From assembly GCA_034509755.1 (NCBI GenBank), contig CM067552.1:11317001-11381000 (forward strand): a DNA stretch of 64,000 nt, in the 5' to 3' direction. Shown here piece by piece: positions 56,859 through 64,000 of the stretch; the first letter of the stretch is position 1, and every line of letters begins with the position of its first letter. The notes beneath the pieces were generated by a model. The model saw only the letters and a list, made by a program, of their open reading frames with translations. It was not told the origin of the DNA and ran no database searches. Position numbers and translations under genes: made by a program. The DNA is from Anisodus tanguticus. Lineage: Eukaryota; Streptophyta; Magnoliopsida; Solanales; Solanaceae.

Positions 56859-59220
56859 ATGGATCCTGTATGTGAATTATGTGGAGTGGTGAGGGCAGTG
56901 GTGTATTGTAAATCAGATTCAGCAAGGCTTTGCTTGCAGTGTGATGGATATGTTCACTCAGCCAATCCTTTATCGCGACGCCATTCTCGTTCTCTCATTT
57001 GTGACAAATGCACTTCACAACCAGCAGTTGTGAGATGCATGCATGAGGCAATGTGCTTGTGTGGAGGCTGCGATTGGAACGAAAATGGATGCATCGGGGC
57101 AGGGCATCGACTCCAGAAGTTGAATCCTTACAGTGGATGCCCGTCCCCCGATGAGTTTACAAGGATGTTGTCACTACTTCTTGAAATGCCTATTAATAAT
57201 GACATGACTAATTTTGGCAGCTTTGGTACTACTCCTTGTAGCTCATTGAGTATCAATGAGAATAATAGCAGTTTGGAGAGTAATAAAGGGAATGAAGGTT
57301 CATTGGTTGCTAGTAAGTTCAATGAGTTAGCTTCTAATTATAAGTTTGAACCATGGCCCAATATTCCTTCTGATCCCAATTACATCACTTCCTACAACAG
57401 AGATCCGGTACCTTTCTCAGAGGGATCTGGCCTTTCTAAGGTTATATACTGCTCTTCATTTTCTCATATTTCCTAATTTTTTGTTTGTTTGAGTTGTTTT
57501 GATATCACTGCCAATGCTATTGGACTAGATCAGGTACGTCATGTGTGTGACTTGTACTAGGTAATGACTTCTTAATTCAGAAGCGAATTCAAGATTTAAA
57601 CTCAGTGAGTTAAGAATGAGCGTGATCTTATTATGTGTATACACTTTAAGCAACATGTTCATTTGACAAACTTCAGATAAGTCTTAGTGTTGAAAATGTT
57701 GTATGCACTAATGGTACTTTAATTTGTTTTCTTCAAATGCAGCAAGATTGTCCAATTAAGGATCTCGGATTACAGGAAGGTGATGATCCCTCAAAAGGTG
57801 TTGATTTTGACGACGTGACATTGAATTTCGACTGCGGTTATGATATTTTGGGCAGTTCACAACAGAGTCATCCAAGATACTCTAATGAAGACGAGGAATT
57901 AGATTGCCTAGTCATTGAAAAAAATTCATCCATCACAGGATCTAACAATGTGGAAACTTCTCACGAGGTTCGTATGATTATTAATTGAGTTTTAAAGAAA
58001 GTATACCAAATGCATTACAAACTAGATTCCAAAGAAAGTATGATTCAGTTTTGGTGACTTGTTTTAATTTATAAGTAACTGTTACTTACTATAGATGTGC
58101 CTTTTTGTTTTTTGCTTTTTTTGGTGTAGTTTTAGTTATTCCATTTGTACTTTTTGTTAGGCAACATCTTCAGTGCAGCAAGAGTATATGGGATTGCAGT
58201 CCTCACAAATGGCTGCAGCTGCGAGTTCAACGAATCTGTTGCAGACAATGAGTGCCACTGCTAATTGCATGCTTATGAATAATCCCATGTGCGACGGAAG
58301 CATTGGCTTACCCTTTCTACCTGCACCAATTCATCCAAGCATGTCATTATCACTCTCCAACATCACTGGAGAAAGTAGTGTAACAACTGACTATCAAGAT
58401 TGTGGGTTGGCATGGGATATTAGCTTAGAAAATTGTCCACAGAAAAGGCATGAAGCCAAGATGAGATATAACGAGAAAAAGAAAACTAGAAGGTAAGTTG
58501 ATCCACTCCTTCTACATTTGATCAGCCATAGCTTGTTTATTGCTGCTGTTATCTTCATTTCATTGTCTCACTAAAATTGCACCTTTGTTTCCAGAAGTAC
58601 AGTTAAATCTCTCTAAAATAAACGTCTTTTGTTCCGATATTTTTTTGTTTCTATAGCAAAATGATGTTACAGAGAATATATAATACGTATAACATATCAT
58701 GAAAGATCTGTTCCACAGAAAACATGGTCACAGAGGATGGTTATTATAGAGAAATTTGTCTGTATCTATGTTCAACCAGGTGGAGCTTTCATGATCCCGT
58801 CGATACAAGTCTTTCCCATACCCCTGAAATCCTGTCTTCCTTAATTTGGACAGGATACTTGTATCTTTTGCAGCTCTTGCATTTAGAGTCCTCTTAATGT
58901 TCTTTATTTTGCTTAATTTTCACATCGAGCAAACTCCTCATAGGTTCTCTTTATTCCCTTGGTACAATTTTCCAACAATTTCGATACCAAATTGCTACCA
59001 TTTATCTAATCTAGCATTTTCAGTACATAGATTAGATAAGTGATTAAATAGCAACTCTTTCCGTTTATTGATTTTATGCTTTGTGACGTGAAGGTTTGGT
59101 AAGCAAATAAGATATGCTTCGCGTAAGGCTAGGGCAGATACCAGAAGACGAGTTAAAGGTAGATTTGTTAAGGCTGGGGAAGCTTATGATTATGATCCAT
59201 CAGATACAAGAGAATTCTGA
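56859..59220 (+). CDS. B-box zinc-finger/CCT transcription regulator (CONSTANS-like), 421 aa
   Basis: Exons 56859-57440, 57743-57967, 58161-58492, 59094-59220; GT-AG introns, 1266 nt in frame. B-box 1 spans about residues 5-45 (CELCGVVRAVVYC, CLQCDGYVHSANPLSRRHSR). A divergent second B-box spans about 47-90 (CDKCTSQPAVVRC, CGGCDWN). An acidic, Ser/Asn-rich middle follows. The C-terminal CCT domain (about 370-410) contains RHEAKMRYNEKKKTRRFGKQ and is split by intron 3. Ends AYDYDPSDTREF. The layout of one canonical plus one divergent B-box with CCT matches the COL9-15 (BBX group II) subfamily. These are nuclear regulators acting in photoperiod, flowering and light signalling. The G-box promoter fits this. 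Whether it promotes or represses flowering cannot be told. Confidence 0.93.
58600..58762. mobile_element. MITE in intron 3 of B-box gene
   Basis: CAGTTAAATCTCTCTAAAAT and, reverse-complemented, CAGACAAATTTCTCTATAAT give inverted ends, with TA on each side (58598-58599, 58763-58764). Length 163 bp. Confidence 0.7.
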
Positions 59221-60659
59221 GAATAAGACGGCTGATTTTGGTCTCCCTTCTACTTTGTCAACACTTACCACATTATTAAGGTATCTTACAACAACAATAG
59301 TCAAAATCATTAAATAAGTTGTGATGTTGTTTCTAAATCTCTATTTGGCTTAGCTATGATGACAAGACTCAATGAGCTGAACTCACTACTAATAAGTTAC
59401 TGTAAACTATCTGAAGGGGAAAGCAACACACGATTTAAGGACTACTCGTATCATTTTGTGATAAATTGTATTGTTTCCAACTGTGCAGAAATCAGAATGA
59501 TGATTTATTAACTTCTTTTTCTGTCTGTGTAAGCAGGCCTTTAGTGAACCCTACACAACAAGAGAGTTGCCATGATTTCCAATGGCCTAACCGGTAGTTT
59601 CTACTAGACTCTTGCTTTCTCCTAGGTAATTATAGCTGGCATTAATCTCATTATAATTCGCGTTTGTTTGTGTTGCTGTCTTTTCCTGTTCTGATTTCGC
59701 TCTTCGACAATTTGAAGGATCCCACAGTCAGAGGATACAATTGCAAAAGGACACTGCCTTTCCTTTGCATTCTGAACTCAGAAAAACCTCCTACAAGTCA
59801 CACTATAATCTGGTGTGACGCAAATTATCCATCGCAGAAGTGCCTTCAACGTCTTCCATATCCGTGCCATCTAATAAGCTTCAAAATTATTACTACCACT
59901 TAGATCATTTGCTTTCACTTTTTTGTTGACACTTCCTATTGAACTCTGATTTTATAATTTGTTTATGGTCTAGAGCTATATTCATCTCATTTGAATTGGC
60001 TTTAGCACTGTTTTATAAGAAGGACCGCATTGTGACCAAAATGGTTACCTTAAATTTTTCTCGAACTTATATTATCTGAATGGATGATATATACAGTTGG
60101 ATACTTGTGGCACTGAATGTGTATTCTTGGGTTCCCATATGCTTGGATGCTCGAAAATTGCGATACTACTTTTTCCCCTCAAACACCCCTTTTAATTGTG
60201 ACTTATATGATACTAACAATGTGTATGCATCATCAGTTGGTAATTTACTAACAGGCAGAGACTAAATTGAACTTGATGCTGGGGAAGGTAAGAGGAAAAA
60301 GTAAAAGAAATTCTACCAAGTCCAATCCAATGGTAAGAGTATAAGTAGCTCAGCCAAATAACAATAAGATGAACTTTTAAATAAAAAGCTTAGTTAAAAA
60401 GATTACCATGTTCTTATAAAAACTATTAACACTGCAAGCTTAATTTCATTAAATGTTTTTATTCCTTCCAAAGTTGAAGAATTGTGCTAGATTGTACATT
60501 TGAGCTAACTGATAGCTGACTTAATTATGTGTATTTGGCAGAAATGCATAAAATCTTTTTCACAATCAACTGGATGAATTAGTTTGTTCTTGTGCATTGC
60601 ATGATATGTTTACAAGAATAAAAGAGGAATGTAGGCAAATACTTTAGCAACTTTTTATT
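59221..60659. other. 3' flank of B-box gene
   Basis: Likely begins with the 3' UTR. I see no further gene; short frames at 59664-59903 and 60080-60265 have no recognisable domain. Confidence 0.4.
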
Positions 60660-60701
60660 ATAGTAAAGTTGGTGCCTGGCTCAACTGACATGCACCTCGC
60701 C

Positions 60702-62151
60702 TAAGGCTGTCTAACGGGACGGGAGGGGACGATTTCTTAACAAGATAGGGGGACCGGGACCGGGACCGGCGGGATGAATCCCTTGGGCCCGTCCCATCCC
60801 ACCAAGCTAAGGGGACGGGACGGGTCGGGGGTCTTAGTGGGATTTTTTATTTTTTAAAATATTTATTAGTTTAAATAATTGAGCACTAAGAAATTATAAA
60901 AAGATGATAGTGTATATAAGACTACATAAATTTAGTAAATGGACACAAATTAAAATAAATGTCACATTTAAATTGATAACATTGCAAAGTTAAATTATAT
61001 AAACATGATTTTTTAAATTTAAGTGGAAACGGAACGGATTGGGGCAGGGTGGATGAAACGGAGGCTCGCATCTGGAGTCTTATACGATAAAAAGGTGCCA
61101 CCAAAACTTAAAGGCAAGTTCTATAGGGCGGTGGTTAGACCGACTATGTGGTATGGGGGCGGAGTGTTGGCCAGTCAAGACTTCGCACATCCAAATGATG
61201 AGAGTTGCGGAGATGAGGATGCTGAGATGGATGAGCGGGCATACAAAGAGAGATATGATTAGAACTGATGATATCCGGGACAGAGTGGGAGTGGCCACGG
61301 TGGAGGATAAGATGCGGAAAGCGATATTGAGATGGTTTGGGCATGTGTAGAGGAGAGACACAAATGCCCCAGTGCGGAGGTGTGAGAGATTGTCTATGGA
61401 CGGGTTCAAGAAGGGTAGAGGTAGGCCGAAAAAGTATTGGGGAGAGGTGATTAGGCGGGATATGGCGCAGGTGCAACTTACTGAGGATATGACCTTAGAT
61501 AGAGGGTTGTGGAGGACACTGATTAGGGTAGAAGGGTAGTAGGTAGTCGAGTATAGTCCTACTTACGCTTGCAAATTGGTAGTTGTAGTGTTATTATTGT
61601 AGGCCCGCTTAGCCTATCAGACTAATAGGCACAGTAGTGTTTTATAGTCCATTGTAGTTTGATTTCTGTTGCTATGTGTCCTTTAGTGTACTTTGTTTAG
61701 CTTAGTTACATGCGTGAGGTACTGCTTACTTTTTCGAAATGCGCTATTATGACTTATTCACTTTTTATACCAACATTTTCATATCACTTTAAATTTTTTC
61801 TGATCGAGTCTGACTGTTCTCTTACTTTGCTCTAACTTTGATTTTGTTGTTCCTTTGCTTGTGCTTATGCTCTGTCTTGAGCCGAGGGTCTCTCAGAAAT
61901 AATCGCTCTACCTACCAAGGTATAGGTAAGGTTTGCGTACGCTCTACCCCCCAGACCCTACGTTGTGGGATTTCACTAGGTATGTTGCTATTGTTATAAG
62001 TGGAAACAGAACGGGACGGGGCAATTTCTTAATGGGATATAAGGGACCGAGACATTAGTGGGACAGGACAGGGGGGACGTACCTCTAGGCCCGTCCCATC
62101 CACTAAGCTAACGGGACGGGGCGGGATATCTCATCCCATTAGACAGTTTTA
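60702..62151. mobile_element. hAT element with GGGACGGG arrays, carrying a LINE insertion
   Basis: Ends TAAGGCTGTCTAACGGGACG and, reverse-complemented, TAAAACTGTCTAATGGGATG. The 8-bp duplication is ACCTCGCC (60694-60701) and ACCTCGAC (62152-62159), one mismatch. Both ends hold GGGACGGG/GGGACCGGGACC arrays. Without the LINE copy (61038-61996 plus one duplication) it is about 470 bp. No transposase. Confidence 0.85.
61038..61996 (+). mobile_element. 5'-truncated RTE LINE copy
   Basis: Matches the 3' end of the LINE at 11.55-12.3 kb plus its tail. A 110-codon stretch contains MRKAILRWFGHV and RRCERLSMDGF, with frameshifts. Ends ACCCTACGTTGTGGGATTTC...TTGCTATTGTTA. Flanked by an 18-bp duplication TAAGTGGAAAC(G/A)GAACGG at 61020-61037 and 61997-62014, so it retrotransposed into the hAT element. 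Confidence 0.88.
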
Positions 62152-62289
62152 ACCTCGACTATTCCACCAGATATTTACATACCGTAGCAACTTATGATAC
62201 ATCAAATGTTACGTAGGACTCGAAGTATTTGGGAAGAAGAAGATATGCAAAGAGCCATCTTTTCTGAGAGGTAGGTCTAGAGATTGACA

Positions 62290-62390
62290 ATCCATTAACA
62301 AAAACACTAGGTAATTTCTTCTCATTTGTCTAAGCTTTGGTGGATAGAGTTACCTGGTACCGTTACTGGTAGGAGATATATAACATGTAA
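62290..62390 (+). repeat. SINE fragment (SolS/TS type)
   Basis: CACTAGGTAATTTCTTCTCA, TTTGTCTAAGCTTTGGTGGA and TAGAGTTACCTGGTACCG resemble the middle of Solanaceae tRNA-derived SINEs. It is cut off where copia sequence starts. Opposite orientation to the SINE at 62152-62195. Confidence 0.5.
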
Positions 62391-64000
62391 CTCGTCAAAT
62401 CAGTTGAGGTACAAGCAAGTTGACCTGAACACAATGATTGTCATCCACATATAACAACAAATAAGCAATGTTACTACCTCGATAAAAAATAAGAAGAGAA
62501 GTATCGCACTTGTTGCAAACAAATCCAATCTGCATAATATAATTAGCAAAGCGTTCATACCACGCTTTAGGGGCTGTTTTAAACCATACAGCGACTTACG
62601 GAGACAACATACATAGTGAGGGGCTGCAGAATGGAAAACACCTGGTGGTTGGTGCATGTAAACAGTTTCTTTTAAGTCTTCATATAAAAATATATTCTTC
62701 ACATCAGGCTAATGAATCGGCCAATGCTTACCCATGACAATACTCAAAACTGTGCCAATAGTGTCCGGTTTAACAACCAGACTGAACGTATCACCACAAT
62801 CAATACCCTCCTGTTGATTAGTACCATTAGCCACGAGTCTCGCCTTATATATCTCTAGGTCACCACTGTCTATGTATTTGTGGCGAAAAATCCACATGCA
62901 ACGAATCACATTCACCCCCTCCGGTCTAGGAACCAGATCCCAATTGTGTTATTTTGTTAAAATATTAAATTCCTCACGCATAACTGCATTCCAATTTGGG
63001 TCAAGTTTTGCTAATTTGGGTTTTATTGGGAATTGGGGATATGGTTTATGTGAAAAGGTTAAATTGGACTTTGGTTTGAAAATCCCGTATTAGGCACGAG
63101 TTTCCATATGGTGCGTGGGGCTATGGGCAGGTTCGGTATTTATGTTTGGGATCGGGTCAGGGGTAGGTAGAGATGGCAATGGATCCTGGACCCGATCCGG
63201 ATCCGGTGGATCCAGATCCATTTTATAGGATATGGATCTTTAAAATTTGGACCCGACGGATCCGGATAGGACCCGGATCCATTTCTGACGAATCTGGATT
63301 TGGATCTGGATCTTGTATTTGAGATCCGTATCCGATCCAGATCCGACCCGTGGATCCGTTTTTTATTAAATATATTTATAACCTAGAATGTAATTTTATA
63401 AGTATTTTCTTAAAATTGCTAAGCACATCTTTGCAAGTTTAATTCTCAAAACAAGTTTAGTTTATCCCCGCATTAACTCAAAAACCCAAAAATAAAGAGG
63501 TAACTTCGATAATAAAATCAATGTTATATTAGTGAATGACTAACATCTCCATAGACAAGTAGTTAAAATTATATTCACTTCATTTGTGAAGATTCCAAAC
63601 ACATGCAAGTTCTGCATTATGGAAATACTAGTCAGCATTTTCCACAACTATTGTCATTGTCCAACATTTTCAATTAATAGCTCACAATCAAAACGAGACA
63701 ACGAAAAATTGAAACACAGTAAACTGTTAGCTAAGTAAAAATCGTTTGTCAGTTTTAAAAAAATTCTTAGCAAGGCAAATTTTTTTACATGTGGATCCAG
63801 ATCCGATCCGTGGATCCGATGGATCCGGATTTGGATCTGATTTTTATGGACCCGATGGATCTGGATTCAGGTATGAAAAATGGATCTGGATCTAGTAGGA
63901 TCCGGTCCAGATCTGATCCGTTGCCATCCCTAGGGGTAGGCGAGGTAGTTTGGATGGTGGCGATTGGGATAGTGGGGTACGGCATCGGGCAAGGGGTGAT
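62391..64000 (-). mobile_element. Ty1/copia fragment, minus strand, continuing past the window
   Basis: 62915-62709 (MNVIRCMWIFRHKYIDSGDL, CGDTFSLVVKPD) and 62702-62400 (YMHQPPGVFHSAAPHYVCCL, SLYGLKQPLKRGMN) are RT pieces closest to the element at 28.5-28.9 kb. The integrase-RT spacer follows at 62950-63167 and 63933-64000. The RT C-terminus and RNase H are missing at the left edge. A hAT element interrupts the spacer. Confidence 0.85.
63168..63932. mobile_element. hAT element with GGATCC arrays
   Basis: Ends TAGAGATGGCAATGGATC and, reverse-complemented, TAGGGATGGCAACGGATC, flanked by a perfect 8-bp duplication GGGGTAGG (63160-63167, 63933-63940). About a dozen GATC-centred words (GGATCC, AGATCC, CGATCC) fill each end. 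The middle 400 bases are AT-rich and non-coding. Length 765 bp. Confidence 0.93.

Larger units (their letters stand above)
60660..62195 (-). mobile_element. SINE (SolS/TS type) split by a hAT element
   Basis: The minus strand of 62152-62195 (ATCTGGTGGAATAGTCGAGGT) continues in 60701-60660 (GAGGTGCATGTCAGTTGAGCCAGG-type sequence, split here as GAGGTGCATGTC and AGTTGAGCC). Together they resemble the 3' part of a Solanaceae SINE with GTGGAATAGTCGAGGTGCGC. The hAT insertion at 60702 duplicated ACCTCG(C/A)C within it. The family call is from memory. Confidence 0.5.

Noticed and set aside
59664..60265. Possible extra exons downstream of the B-box gene
   Set aside because: The CCT exon ends in a natural stop at 59220 and no downstream frame has a domain.
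63180..63370. Regular GGATCC-type repeats that could be taken for a CRISPR-like or satellite array
   Set aside because: Spacing is irregular, there are no unique spacers of constant length, and the arrays sit symmetrically inside a hAT element with an 8-bp duplication.

Overview
The window looks like nuclear DNA of a flowering plant, most likely an asterid and probably Solanaceae. The evidence is intron-containing plant genes (a type I formin and a CONSTANS-like B-box/CCT factor), a eukaryotic tRNA-Ala, and a repeat population I associate with Solanaceae: Au-type SINEs, TS/SolS-type SINEs, an RTE-type LINE with a TTG-rich tail, Stowaway MITEs and short-LTR Ty1/copia elements. The family assignment is inference, since no species marker can be read directly.

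Layout. 1-5.15 kb: decayed Ty3/gypsy element with RT and RNase H deleted, ending in an LTR with a TATA box. 6.18-7.06 kb: non-autonomous hAT element. 8.5-24.4 kb: a four-level nest, in which an RTE LINE is split by a 12-kb gypsy-type element with almost no coding capacity, itself split by a Ty1/copia element; each level has its own target-site duplication. 24.86-30.2 kb: a GeBP/STOREKEEPER-type transcription factor gene on the minus strand, now a pseudogene, its 17th and 18th codons separated from the rest by a Ty1/copia element whose 3' LTR is inverted. 32.0-37.1 kb: a second copia element, minus strand. 37.95-50.09 kb: a complete six-exon formin gene, minus strand, with a 5.3-kb antisense copia element and a MITE in intron 1 and further MITE, SINE and microsatellite insertions in later introns. 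51.9 kb: tRNA-Ala(AGC). 52.06-54.67 kb: an internally deleted copia element of the same LTR family as the intronic one. 56.86-59.22 kb: an intact four-exon B-box/CCT gene, plus strand, with a G-box promoter and a short plastid ycf2-like fragment in its leader. 60.7-64 kb: two more hAT elements, one carrying a LINE copy and inserted in a SINE, the other inserted in a copia fragment.

The two functional protein genes are unrelated in role. The formin would nucleate actin from the plasma membrane, and the B-box protein would act in light or flowering regulation in the nucleus. Both gene models were assembled from splice sites that keep frame across all exons (formin 2709 nt, 902 aa; B-box 1266 nt, 421 aa). 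The rest of the window is a well-preserved record of nested transposition, and most insertions can be delimited to the base by their terminal sequences and target duplications.

The strongest candidates for something unusual are the copia element that seems to have integrated with an inverted 3' LTR (25948-30150), and the set of hAT elements that share a TAGGGATGGCAA-like end but each carry a different iterated GC-rich subterminal array.
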